Origin: Rufibacter roseolus
GTDB taxonomy: Bacteria; Bacteroidota; Bacteroidia; Cytophagales; Hymenobacteraceae
Assembly: GCF_017916365.1 (NCBI RefSeq)
Contig: NZ_JAFMSU010000001.1
Location: 1,765,028-1,829,027 of the forward strand
Direction: 5' to 3'
Length of the DNA stretch: 64,000 nucleotides
The notes under the pieces are model-generated. The model saw only the letters and a list, made by a program, of their open reading frames with translations. It had not been told where the DNA came from and made no database searches. Position 1 is the first letter of the stretch. Each line of letters begins with the position of its first letter. Both the position numbers and the translations under genes were made by a program. Positions 26,044 through 34,136 of this stretch are shown here, one piece after another.

Positions 26044-26964
26044 ATGTTGCTGAAGAAGAATATCCCTATTAGATATGTGTTTGGGAAGATAAAAGTAGAG
26101 GTATTGATGGTTTTTGTATACGCCCTGGTAGTAGCCGTGGCTTATGTGAACCTGCATTTTACCAGAATCTCCATTCCCATTGCGGTGCCAACCATGCTGG
26201 GTACCATATTGTCGTTGTTGCTGGCGTTCAGGTCAAACCAGGCCTATGACCGCTGGTGGGAGGCTCGTACGCTGTGGGGCGCCATCGTGAATGATTCCCG
26301 CACCCTCACCCGCCAGGTTTTGAACTTCGTGGACACCCCCTATAACTCCGTGGAGGCGCTGTACTTCAAAGAGATGTTTGTGAAGCGTCAGATTGCCTGG
26401 TGCTACAGCCTGGGTCAGTCGTTGCGGGACCTTTGCCCCGTGAAAGACATGGAGAAACTTTTGTTGCCAGAACAGCTGGCGTATCTGCAGGAGTACTCCA
26501 ACAAACCCGTCGGGTTGATGCAACTGCACGGCGAAGACCTCAGACGGGCCTACAAAGAGGGCTGGATAAACAAATACCAGCAGGTGGAGCTGGACGGCAC
26601 CCTTACCCGCCTGGTGAACGCCATGGGAGGCTGCGAGCGCATCAAGAAGACCGTTTTCCCGGCTACCTATAGCCTGTACACGCACCTGGCCCTGCTGTTG
26701 TTCATCCTCTTACTGCCATTTGGGGTGATCAATGATTTTGGCGTGATGATGGTGCCGTTTGTGGTAGCTGTGGCGTCTTCTTTCCTGCTCATTGAGAAGA
26801 TGGCCATCCACTTGCAGGATCCGTTTGAGAACAAGCCCACTGATACCCCTGTGACTTCCATCGCCCAGACCATTGACCGTGACCTGAAACAGATGATGCG
26901 CGAATACAGTGAGGTAGAGGCGCCTAAGCCGCAGGACCATGTGGCCCGTTTCTACATTCTCTAG
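26044..26964 (+). CDS. Bestrophin family ion channel (UPF0187)
   Basis: 306 residues. Motifs of the family: IPIAVPTMLGTILSLLLAFR with SNQAYDRWWEARTLWGAIVN immediately after, and the later membrane pair YTHLALLLFILLLPFGVIND plus VPFVVAVASSFLLIEKMAIH. The segment LQDPFENKPTDTPVTSIAQT is the conserved post-membrane loop. Bacterial members form pentameric channels for anions or cations in the inner membrane. It lies in the same direction after the UspA-like gene and converges with cyanophycinase; the terminator at 27087-27140 separates them. Confidence 0.92.
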   Translation: MLLKKNIPIRYVFGKIKVEVLMVFVYALVVAVAYVNLHFTRISIPIAVPTMLGTILSLLLAFRSNQAYDRWWEARTLWGAIVNDSRTLTRQVLNFVDTPYNSVEALYFKEMFVKRQIAWCYSLGQSLRDLCPVKDMEKLLLPEQLAYLQEYSNKPVGLMQLHGEDLRRAYKEGWINKYQQVELDGTLTRLVNAMGGCERIKKTVFPATYSLYTHLALLLFILLLPFGVINDFGVMMVPFVVAVASSFLLIEKMAIHLQDPFENKPTDTPVTSIAQTIDRDLKQMMREYSEVEAPKPQDHVARFYIL

Positions 26965-27086
26965 CCCTTTTCCAGCGGCCAGTACTTTGTTGGTTCGCTG
27001 CTGATAATCAACCTAATATTTGCGGCAGAAGAGCACAAAAATCTCCTGCTGCCACGGCCTTGGCGCTGCACCAAGAAAACGAAAGC

Positions 27087-27140
27087 AACCTGTTCCGGAG
27101 CTGTTTTTCCATAATCGGCCCTGGAACAGGTTTCTTTTTT
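27087..27140. terminator. Terminator whose loop carries a palindrome copy
   Basis: AACCTGTTCC (27087-27096) pairs with GGAACAGGTT (27123-27132), followed by TTTCTTTTTT. The 26-nt inside is a diverged dispersed-palindrome copy (GGAGCTGTTTTTCC, ATAATCGGCCCTGG). It ends the bestrophin gene on the plus strand, right at the cyanophycinase stop. Confidence 0.7.
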
Positions 27141-28032
27141 ACTGTACCTGAACTCTTTGGTACCCGGGAATTATGTATTTGTCTTCATCGCCCAGCAAGT
27201 GCACCTTCAGGCCTTTGGCCGTGAAAGGCTGGCCGTTGGCTATCTCATAGATGTTGGTTTCCGTGATGCCCATGCCGTCTACTACCGTTACCAGGCCGCT
27301 GCCCACTACTTCTACGTGGCCTCCGTCAGTGACCAGGATGGCGGTGTCTTCTTCCAGGCCAATGCCTATACACTCTGGGTTGGTGCAGATGGCTTGGGTC
27401 ATGCGCACAATGCGGCCCCGGGTAAGAAAGTGCGTGTCAATGGCAACGTTCTTGAGTAGCTCCAGGCCGGTGGTGAGGCGCACATCGCCTTTGATATACC
27501 CACCCTGCGATTCTCCCTCGTAGATCATGGGCGTAGACATGGCAGTGGCGCCGGCGCTGGTGCCCGCAATGATGATATTGGTGGTAATGTACCGCTCTTT
27601 CATGGACCGCAGCACCTCGGTGCCGCCCAGAAGCGCCGTCAGGCGAAGTTGGTCGCCGCCGGTGAACATGATCCCAGATGCGTTCCTGATCATCTCCACC
27701 ATTTCTGGTTTGTTTGCATCCTGGCGGGTCCGAATATCGGCTACCTGCACGTTATTGGCTCCTAGTTCCTTGAACAGCTTCACGTAATCCTCCGCCGATT
27801 CTTCCGGAATCTGGGAGGCCGTCGGGATGACCACCACCAGTGGATCCTCGCCCTTCAGTTCATTTACAAAGCGCTTCAGAATCTGCTCACTAATAAAGTT
27901 GATGTTTTCGACCTGGTCTTTGGGCTGACCACCTCCTTTGTTTTCTTTACCGCCAATGGCTAATAGTTTCCCCTTGGGAATAATTCTGGTGATTTTTGAG
28001 TCCGGGACGGAGGCGATGTTTGATTTAGCCAT
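27139..28032 (-). CDS. cphB: Cyanophycinase (peptidase S51)
   Basis: 297 residues from the ATG giving MAKSNIASVPDSKITRIIPK; a TTG start 12 bp upstream is less likely. Motifs: KGKLLAIGGKE at the first strand, VVVIPTASQIPEESAEDYVK, GIMFTGGDQLRL, and the nucleophile elbow IAGTSAGATAMS (Ser near residue 159), with the later GLELLKNVAIDTHFLTRGRI supplying the catalytic-region histidine. It hydrolyses cyanophycin (multi-L-arginyl-poly-aspartate) to beta-Asp-Arg dipeptides in the cytoplasm. The synthetase gene usually found nearby is not in this window. Whether the cell makes cyanophycin itself is unknown. Confidence 0.9.
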   Translation of the reverse strand: MAKSNIASVPDSKITRIIPKGKLLAIGGKENKGGGQPKDQVENINFISEQILKRFVNELKGEDPLVVVIPTASQIPEESAEDYVKLFKELGANNVQVADIRTRQDANKPEMVEMIRNASGIMFTGGDQLRLTALLGGTEVLRSMKERYITTNIIIAGTSAGATAMSTPMIYEGESQGGYIKGDVRLTTGLELLKNVAIDTHFLTRGRIVRMTQAICTNPECIGIGLEEDTAILVTDGGHVEVVGSGLVTVVDGMGITETNIYEIANGQPFTAKGLKVHLLGDEDKYIIPGYQRVQVQ

Positions 28033-28364
28033 AATTGGTCGCAAAAGTTTAGGTGAAATGTAGGCAATGACTTTATTCTTAAGCCTTTTGGTATACGGAT
28101 GTGTGGTATTCTGATAAGATTAAATAGCTGTATTTTTAATAAAAGATTCACGGTGCCTTACTTACCGGGCTTCATCATCCCATTGGGCATAAAATCAGCT
28201 TGCATTAAGTGAAAGTCTGGGCTAGAAGCCATTTCCCTTTTAGCGGCGATCTTTTAGAAAAAGCCCTGAAACAGCAGATTCCGGGCCTGTATTTAACCCT
28301 GATTATTTCAACTCTGCGGTAGGTTCTTCTCGTACACAGACACGGCCTCAAAGGCTGAGATTAC
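28033..28364. other. Divergent intergenic region
   Basis: 332 bp between cyanophycinase (minus) and the MFS gene (plus). A diverged palindrome copy lies at about 28246-28287 (GATCTTTTAGAAAAAGCC, CTGAAACAG). No further gene or clear promoter motif was found; both promoters should be here. Confidence 0.45.
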
Positions 28365-29708
28365 ATGGAAGAAACCCTCACCACCGATAAACCTTCGCGC
28401 CTGGGCGGCATGTTCCGGGCCCTGAAATACCGCAACTACCGCCTCTTTTTTATGGGGCAAAGTATCTCCCTTATTGGCACCTGGATGCAGCAGATTGCCA
28501 TGAGCTGGCTTGTCTACCGCCTCACTGATTCCGTTTTCCTCCTGGGCATGGTCAGTTTCGCGAACCAGATTCCGTCTTTTCTGTTGGGGCCGTTCGCGGG
28601 CGTCATTTCAGACCGATTTGACCGTCATAGGGTGCTGCTGCTCACGCAGTTTCTCTTTCTGCTGGAAGCCAGCACCCTGGCCACGCTGGTGCTCACCAAC
28701 ACCGTCACCATCCACTACATTCTTATGCTGGGCGTCTTTGCGGGCATTGTGAACGCGTTTGACATGAGTGCGCGGCAATCTTTTGTGGTGCAGTTGGTGG
28801 AGAAACGCGAGGATATGAGCAATGCCATCGCCCTTAATTCCTCCATGTTCAACATGGCGCGCCTAGTAGGGCCTTCCGTAGCCGGCGGAATCATTGCCAC
28901 GGTAGGTGAGGGGATGTGTTTCCTGGCCAACGCCATCAGTTACCTGGCCGTGCTGACTTCCTTGCTGTTGATGCGGGTACCCAAGGCGGAACGGCAGCGA
29001 CAGGACACCCAGGTGCTCAAATCCCTGCGAGAGGGCTTTACCTACGCCTTCGGGTTTGCACCCATCCGCGATATCCTGCTCCTCATTGCCACGCTCAGCC
29101 TCTTCGGGATGCCTTTCACAGTACTCATGCCCGCCTTCGCCCGCGATGTCCTGCACGGGAACGCCAGTACTTTGGGCCTTCTGATGGGTGCCTCCGGGGT
29201 AGGTGCTTTGCTCGGTGCCCTGTACCTGGCCTCGCGCAAATCGGTGCTGGGGCTGGCCCGCGTCATCATCTTCGCCTCGGTGCTGTTTGGTATCGGGCTG
29301 ACGGCTTTCGCCTTCACCACTACCTTGTTATTGGCCATGGTCAGCATCTTTGTGGTGGGCTTGGGTATGATCCTGCGGATGGCTTCCAGCAACACCCTTA
29401 TCCAGACCATTGTGGACGAAGACAAACGCGGCCGGGTAATGAGTTTCTACTCCATGGCTTTTATGGGCATGGCGCCTATTGGTAGTCTCCTGGCCGGCTG
29501 GCTCGCGGAGCGGATTGGGGTGAGCTATACCTTACTGGGCTGCGGTATAATTTGCCTTTTGAGCATTGTGCCTTTCATCTTGAGTCTTCCCAGATCGCGG
29601 CAGTTGGTACGGCCTATCTACCAGCGGTTGGGTATTTTGCCTGAGATTGCCAATGGGTTGCAGACTGCGTCTGGGCTTTCTTCTCCTCCGGAGGGGGGAA
29701 GGATGTGA
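28365..29708 (+). CDS. MFS transporter (EntS/TIGR00900-like)
   Basis: 447 residues with twelve hydrophobic segments. It starts METLT-like (MEETLTTDKPSRLGGMFRAL) and runs into RNYRLFFMGQSISLIGTWMQ, the characteristic first-helix motif of this group, with GVISDRFDRHRVLL as the MFS A-motif loop (G-x-x-x-D-R-x-x-R-R type) between helices 2 and 3, ARLVGPSVAGGIIA in helix 5, and a repeated pattern in the second half (GWLAERIGVSYTLLG). Likely a proton-driven exporter of siderophores or small drugs in the inner membrane; substrate unknown. It is followed by a 0.9-kb gap filled with repeats. Confidence 0.9.
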   Translation: MEETLTTDKPSRLGGMFRALKYRNYRLFFMGQSISLIGTWMQQIAMSWLVYRLTDSVFLLGMVSFANQIPSFLLGPFAGVISDRFDRHRVLLLTQFLFLLEASTLATLVLTNTVTIHYILMLGVFAGIVNAFDMSARQSFVVQLVEKREDMSNAIALNSSMFNMARLVGPSVAGGIIATVGEGMCFLANAISYLAVLTSLLLMRVPKAERQRQDTQVLKSLREGFTYAFGFAPIRDILLLIATLSLFGMPFTVLMPAFARDVLHGNASTLGLLMGASGVGALLGALYLASRKSVLGLARVIIFASVLFGIGLTAFAFTTTLLLAMVSIFVVGLGMILRMASSNTLIQTIVDEDKRGRVMSFYSMAFMGMAPIGSLLAGWLAERIGVSYTLLGCGIICLLSIVPFILSLPRSRQLVRPIYQRLGILPEIANGLQTASGLSSPPEGGRM

Positions 29709-30047
29709 AGTTTTAAGTGCTTTTTTAGAGTTTTAGGCTTTAAACGGAAGCGTTCTTTGGAAGAGATTTGTCCTTTAAGGACGGCATCTACACAATTAGA
29801 GTTTTGCTGATTCTAGGGCTTTCGTAGTCCGTTTTAGCAGGCGTGGCGCTGCTGTTTGCGTGGGTTTATGAGCTTGGTTGTTGCATCGCTGGGCTCCGTG
29901 CGCTCACGGCCGCGAGGCCCCGCCTTCCGGCCTCGCGCTGCGCCAGCTTCCTTTGCTCTTTTCAGTCGCAATGCCTCACGGCACCGGAACCTGACAAGGC
30001 GCTTCACCGAAAGGCTGGAAAAGAAAATGCGTTTACAGGAACGTCCC

Positions 30048-30080
30048 AGACCTCACAGGTTTTCAAAACCTGTGAGGTCT
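30048..30080. repeat. 33-bp palindrome of a common Bacteroidota hairpin repeat
   Basis: AGACCTCACAGGTTTT and AAAACCTGTGAGGTCT pair perfectly with a single C between. I recall this sequence as a frequent hairpin in Bacteroidota genomes, but could not check that here. Confidence 0.75.
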
Positions 30081-30409
30081 TCTATTTATGACATGGTTCA
30101 AGTCTGTGACTTGGACCTACTTTGACCGGCAGTTTGCAACTGCCGTGAGGCGTTAGTCTCAAGAACACACTTGCCTTGCTTGCCTGCCAACCATGTCAAT
30201 CCCAACGTTCGCAAAAAAATGTAGAGACCAGGCTCGCCTTGTCTTCCACGTGTCCTGCGCATTAGCCATTGGCAACCTGAATAGGCACCCTTAACAGGTG
30301 CCTTTGCAAAACACCGGTCATTGGCACAGACGCTCGCAGGACCTCCGGACGCTGCGAGGTCTTTTGAGCAGATGGTGCTACAGACGGTAAAAGATACACG
30401 CATTCCCGA

Positions 30410-30445
30410 AATTCCCCTCCTTGGAGGGGTAGGGATGGGTTTACA
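30410..30445. repeat. Solo copy of the mobile-unit repeat
   Basis: AATTCCCCTCCTTGGAGGGG then TAGGGATGGGTTTACA: outer hairpin, G-rich middle and a GTTTACA end as in the arms of the units at 38015 and 62001. No partner in inverted orientation was found within 1 kb. Confidence 0.6.
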
Positions 30446-30554
30446 TTCCTCGCCTTTTCCCCGCCGTTTTTGGTGTTATCAATAAAAACTAAAAATTTGA
30501 CTTTAAAGGGGAGACCCTCACCTACTCCATATAATGATTATTACCCGTTTTCAA

Positions 30555-30618
30555 CAAAACAGTCCTAAAACAGAAAGGCCCGCAATCTTGCGGGCCTTTC
30601 TGTTTTAGGACTGTTTTG
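30555..30618. terminator. Perfect 31-bp stem-loop, terminator fused with a palindrome copy
   Basis: Positions 30555-30585 and 30588-30618 are exact reverse complements with only TC between. The outer part is a dispersed-palindrome half-site (CAAAACAGTCCTAAAACAG) and the inner part is AAAGGCCCGCAA. It begins 4 bp past the stop codon of the lytic transglycosylase gene. Confidence 0.8.
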
Positions 30619-30622
30619 TACC

Positions 30623-32884
30623 TTATTGTTTCGGTTTGATCACGAGGTTCTCACCTACTGACACATTGTAGTCGGTTTTGTTGTTCCACTCCTGGATCTG
30701 CTGGATGGTCACGCCGTATTTTTTGGAGATGCCATACATAGACTCGCCCGGGGCCACTTTGTGGGTAATGGTTTGGGTAGCGGTTGCAGGAGCAGCGGTG
30801 GCGCTATCAGTTGGCATAGCAGTCTGGATCTGGGCGGCGGCAGGAGCGGCTACTACCAGTTTCTGCCCGATGGCGATAGAACCGGTACCCAGGTTGTTCC
30901 AGGTCTGCAAATCCGCTACTGATACGCCGTACTTGCGGGAGATCGCATACAAAGTCTCGCCAGGGGCAACGGTATGTTCTGCTGCGGTTGAAGCAGTGCT
31001 CGTTGCGGCTGGAGTTGCTTTCACGGGAGCAGTGATGGTGGCAGGGGCAGCAGCCGTTGTAGCGGCGGCAGGTGTACTGTTAGTAGTGGCAGGCGAGGTG
31101 GTGGTGCCGGTCAGGGTCAGTTCTACACCCAATCCAAGCGGTGCGCTGCCATCCAGGTTATTCCAGGCCAGCAGGTCTTTCACCGGGATGCCGTATTTGC
31201 GGGCAATGGAGTACAGGGTCTCGCCTTTCTCTACCACGTGTTTGCCGGTGGCCGGGGTAGGCATAGGGGCAGGCTGGGCAGCGGTGACTTTTACATCAGA
31301 AATCACGGCTTCTTCAGGGGCTCTGCGCTCAATGGCTGGGGCTGGTTTATTGGCGGTAACCGGTGTTTTGGCAGGATAGGTGGCGGCAGGTGCCTCGTCC
31401 GTAGGAGTTTTCTTTACATAAGGCGGCACGCTGGTATCCTCTACTTCCACACTGATGGCGCCGGGCTTAGTGGTCGTTGCGGTGGTTTTAGGAGTAGTTG
31501 AAGTTGAGGTAGTTGCTTGAGAAGCTGCAGTGGTTTGCTGGGCCATTACTGGAGTAGCAGGGGCGGCTTCGTCCTCCAAAGGTCTTATCTCCACCGGAAT
31601 GCTGCTAGGTCTGGTTTCCTGCAGCCAAACCACGCGGCCTGGCTCTGGGTTCTCGCCCTTCTGCATACGGTTTTTAGACAAGAGCTTGTTCAGCTTGATG
31701 GCGTATTTCTGGGAGATGTCGTGCATGGTCTCGCCGCGCTGCGCTACGTGGAACTCGGTGTCTTTGGCTTTGCCACGTTTGGCTTGCAGGTAGTACGGTT
31801 TGCCGGCCACAATGGCATCGGTGGCTTGCAGGTCGTTCACGCGCTGGAATTTGCCGGTGGAGATGTTCCCTTGCAGGGCCAGCATTTCTTTGGTGTCGCC
31901 GGGCTGCGATACCACCGATCTTGGCTCATACGTGTTGTTTAGCTTGGCCTTAAGGGTCTGGAAAAAGCCTTTGATTCTGCTCACGCTGTCCTGTGGCTTG
32001 CCTACTGTTGCGGTTCTAGCCGAAGTGCTGGATTTTCTCACCGGTCCGGCTGCTTGGGCCAGTATCGGACGTTGGGCACCGGATACGTACGGCACCATGA
32101 CGGTGTATTCTTTGTCGGCGGGCACGGTGGAAGCCATGAGCCATTTGTTGTAGCGCTCCACTTCGGCGGCATCCGCCTGGGCGGCCATCGCAATCTCAGT
32201 CAGGGTTTGGCCAGGCGTGGCTTTTACCGGCTGCAGCGTGATAGTAGGGTTAGGGTTCTTCCCGATGGCGTTTTCATAGGCCACTTTATGGGCCAGGAAG
32301 GTGAGCAGGTATTTGTTTGTCTGGCTCGTGATCTCCATTTTCTTCACCCCGATGTCTGATGTCTTGGTGAGGGCTTTGGTGCCGTTGAGGCCCTGATAGT
32401 AAGAAAGCAGGGTGTTGAACCAGTTTTTATAGTAGGCATTGCTGCGCAGCATGTAACGGGCGGCGCCGTGGCTGGACGCGATGATGTGCTTGCGCTCATC
32501 CACGTTGCTGTTCACCTTAATGCCCAGTTCCGTAGCCGATCCTTCCTTGAACTGCCAGAAACCCACGGCGTTGGACGTGGACACGGCGTCAGAGACCAGG
32601 CCGCTTTCCTGCAAAACCAGGTATTTGAAATCGGCGGGCACGCCTTCTTCTTTCAGGGCCTGCTCCACAAACGGGAAATAGGCATCTGCCAGTTCTACTT
32701 TCTTCTGGAAGTAGCCGGGGTGCTTGGTGAGGGCATCCACTACTTTCTGGATCTCGGTGCGGGCACCCTCCTGAATCTGCAGGTGGATGTCTGCGAAGTA
32801 CATATTGTTGGGAACTACCGGGCTTTGGGCTTGCGCCACCCAGCATAACAGGCTGAGTAACAGGAGCGATAATGATTTTTTCAT
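30623..32884 (-). CDS. Lytic transglycosylase with four LysM domains (MltD-like)
   Basis: 753 residues. Signal peptide MKKSLSLLLLSLLCWVAQAQ. The SLT domain (~45-200) has the catalytic Glu near residue 92 in YLVLQESGLVSDAVS, AVGFWQFKEGSA, and SYYQGLNGTKAL. LysM modules: one at ~380-425 (FHVAQRGETMHDISQKYAIK), then ~548-592 (HVVEKGETLYSIARKYGIPV), ~631-675 (HTVAPGETLYAISRKYGVSV) and ~704-751 (HKVAPGESMYGISKKYGVTI). A weaker LysM-like segment lies near 220-260 (ATPGQTLTEIAMAA). Thr/Ala/Pro-rich linkers separate the modules. It cleaves the glycan strands of peptidoglycan in the periplasm, leaving 1,6-anhydro ends. Single gene, ending in the 31-bp stem-loop. Confidence 0.93.
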   Translation of the reverse strand: MKKSLSLLLLSLLCWVAQAQSPVVPNNMYFADIHLQIQEGARTEIQKVVDALTKHPGYFQKKVELADAYFPFVEQALKEEGVPADFKYLVLQESGLVSDAVSTSNAVGFWQFKEGSATELGIKVNSNVDERKHIIASSHGAARYMLRSNAYYKNWFNTLLSYYQGLNGTKALTKTSDIGVKKMEITSQTNKYLLTFLAHKVAYENAIGKNPNPTITLQPVKATPGQTLTEIAMAAQADAAEVERYNKWLMASTVPADKEYTVMVPYVSGAQRPILAQAAGPVRKSSTSARTATVGKPQDSVSRIKGFFQTLKAKLNNTYEPRSVVSQPGDTKEMLALQGNISTGKFQRVNDLQATDAIVAGKPYYLQAKRGKAKDTEFHVAQRGETMHDISQKYAIKLNKLLSKNRMQKGENPEPGRVVWLQETRPSSIPVEIRPLEDEAAPATPVMAQQTTAASQATTSTSTTPKTTATTTKPGAISVEVEDTSVPPYVKKTPTDEAPAATYPAKTPVTANKPAPAIERRAPEEAVISDVKVTAAQPAPMPTPATGKHVVEKGETLYSIARKYGIPVKDLLAWNNLDGSAPLGLGVELTLTGTTTSPATTNSTPAAATTAAAPATITAPVKATPAATSTASTAAEHTVAPGETLYAISRKYGVSVADLQTWNNLGTGSIAIGQKLVVAAPAAAQIQTAMPTDSATAAPATATQTITHKVAPGESMYGISKKYGVTIQQIQEWNNKTDYNVSVGENLVIKPKQ

Positions 32885-33048
32885 CTGATTATCGTGGGGA
32901 TTGGTAAAAGAATAGGAGAAAACCTATGTTCTTGTAAAACTGGAATTACGGCGGTATAAGTGGCTATCCGGTAACCAGTTGTAACACTAGGTTCTATACA
33001 AAGTAGGTGATTTTGGGAGGGGAATGGAAGGGAAGGGCAGGTAAAAAT

Positions 33049-33093
33049 TTATCCACCCCCTTTTCCACGGGTTTGTCCACAAGTTGTGGATTA
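33049..33093. promoter_or_regulatory. Cluster of three DnaA-box-like motifs
   Basis: TTATCCACC at 33049-33057, TTGTCCACA at 33073-33081 and, on the other strand, TAATCCACA (33085-33093), each one or two mismatches from TTATCCACA. They lie in the 206-bp gap between two genes, the last touching the O-methyltransferase stop. No AT-rich unwinding element is evident and dnaA is not nearby, so an origin role is speculative. Confidence 0.3.
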
Positions 33094-33735
33094 CTTTTTC
33101 CGGGCCACCAGAATGCCGTCTCGGATGGGCAGGAGCAGGTTTTCCACTCTCGGGTCTTCGTGCACCTTGCGGTTGAAGTCCAGTACCAGCTCAGTGTCTT
33201 TATCCAGCTTGGGCCTGAATTTCTCTACCACTTTGCCGCTCCAGAGCACATTGTCCGTGAGGATGAAGCCTCCCGGCCGCACTCTGTCTATGACCATATC
33301 AAAATACAGACCGTTGCTCTTCTTATCGGCATCGATGAACACCAGGTCCCATTGCTCGTCCAGGGTGGGGATGACCTCGGCAGCTTGCCCTATGTGCAGC
33401 TGGATCTTCTCCTCCAATCCCGCCTCTGAGATGTACTTCCGGACCATGTCTTCCAATTCATCGTTCACGTCAATGGTATGCAGCACGCCGTCTTCGGCCA
33501 GCCCCTCGGCCAGGCAAAGCGCTGAGTAACCCGTGTACGTGCCTATTTCCAGAATGCGGCGAGGGCGCATCATCTGCGAGAACATGGCCAGCGTACGCCC
33601 CTGCAAATGCCCCGAGAGCATGCGCGGTTTCATCACGTTCAGGTGCGTCTCGCGGTTCAGCCGGTGAAGGAGTGGCGTCTCTGGCGTAGTATGGGCCTCT
33701 GAGTACGCGTGCAGGTCTGGGTCCAGGAAATCCAT
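33091..33735 (-). CDS. SAM-dependent O-methyltransferase (methyltransf_3 family)
   Basis: 214 residues from MDFLDPDLHAYSEAHTTPET; a longer in-frame start at 33777 adds 14 residues encoded by a low-complexity AT repeat. SAM-binding motif I is ILEIGTYTGYSALCLAEGL, motif II HTIDVND, and the metal-binding region is LVFIDADKKSNGLYFDMVID with GGFILTDNVLWSGKVV. This matches catechol/caffeoyl-CoA O-methyltransferase-like and tRNA 5-hydroxyuridine (TrmR/YrrM-type) proteins. In many bacteria the YrrM type modifies tRNA; the acceptor here cannot be decided. Also in this window is trhO, which makes 5-hydroxyuridine in tRNA, a possible functional link but not a neighbour. Confidence 0.88.
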   Translation of the reverse strand: MDFLDPDLHAYSEAHTTPETPLLHRLNRETHLNVMKPRMLSGHLQGRTLAMFSQMMRPRRILEIGTYTGYSALCLAEGLAEDGVLHTIDVNDELEDMVRKYISEAGLEEKIQLHIGQAAEVIPTLDEQWDLVFIDADKKSNGLYFDMVIDRVRPGGFILTDNVLWSGKVVEKFRPKLDKDTELVLDFNRKVHEDPRVENLLLPIRDGILVARKK

Positions 33736-33842
33736 GTCTTTAATTAGGAATTTAGAATTAGGAATTAAGAATGGCAAAGGTAAAGCTGCGGAATCTTAGA
33801 AGTCTGGTTTTGGGGCTGTTTTCTGAAAAAGGCGCGCAAATC

Positions 33843-33879
33843 GTAAACCCACCCCTGCCACTCTCAGGAGGGGATTTCC
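33843..33879. repeat. Solo copy of the mobile-unit repeat, inverted
   Basis: GTAAACCCACCCCTGCC then ACTCTCAGGAGGGGATTTCC: the reverse complement of the element at 30410-30445, with a diverged outer hairpin. Confidence 0.55.
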
Positions 33880-34050
33880 TTTCTAAGCCGCTTTCCGTTA
33901 ACCAAGGTCTTGATATCCTGTAGGGGCAATCCCTTGTGGTTGCCCTATTTGATTCCTGACCGCAGTTGGAGTTGTTGGTGATAACACCAACAACGGCGGG
34001 CGATATTACAGAAGCTCCCTGTACAGACGGCAGTTTCCAAGGCAAATGGA

Positions 34051-34078
34051 AAAGCCTGCCACAGAAAGGGCAGGCTTT
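34051..34078 (-). terminator. Intrinsic terminator
   Basis: AAAGCCTGCC and GGCAGGCTTT around an 8-nt loop, with a short T run on the minus strand. It lies past the stop of the redoxin gene at 34137. Confidence 0.65.
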
Positions 34079-34089
34079 AGGTCGGGTTT

Positions 34090-34129
34090 CTGTTTAGGGG
34101 CCATTTTTTGAAAAGCAAGCCTAAAACAG
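34090..34129. repeat. Dispersed intergenic palindrome copy
   Basis: CTGTTTAGGGGCCATTTT then AAAAGCAAGCCTAAAACAG around TTG. It lies 7 bp from the stop codon of the redoxin gene and before its terminator. Confidence 0.65.
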
Positions 34130-34136
34130 CATGCTC

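Larger units (their letters stand above)
29709..30554. other. Repeat-rich intergenic region
   Basis: No convincing gene in 846 bp. Contents in order: diverged dispersed palindrome near 29710-29752; a GC-rich hairpin at 29911-29937 (CGCGAGGCC and GGCCTCGCG); a 33-bp palindrome at 30048-30080; GGCAGTTTGCAACTGCCG hairpin at 30128-30145; and a solo copy of the mobile-unit repeat at 30410-30445. Short open frames of 80-90 codons here run through the repeats and are not believed. Confidence 0.6.
33736..34136. other. Intergenic stretch with several hairpin repeats
   Basis: Holds a diverged dispersed palindrome near 33806-33840, a mobile-unit repeat at 33843-33879, hairpins GGGGCAATC/GGTTGCCC (33923-33944) and GTTGGTG..CACCAAC (33974-33992), a terminator at 34051-34078 and a further palindrome copy at 34090-34129. 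No gene. Confidence 0.5.

Noticed and set aside
29843-30125. Two short plus-strand frames of 80-90 codons
   Set aside because: They run through hairpin repeats, and the translations are Arg/Pro/Ala-rich artefacts of GC-rich repeat DNA.
33740-33775. Tandem GAATTAGGAATT-like repeat before the O-methyltransferase
   Set aside because: Short AT-rich low-complexity sequence; not enough units to call a tandem repeat locus.
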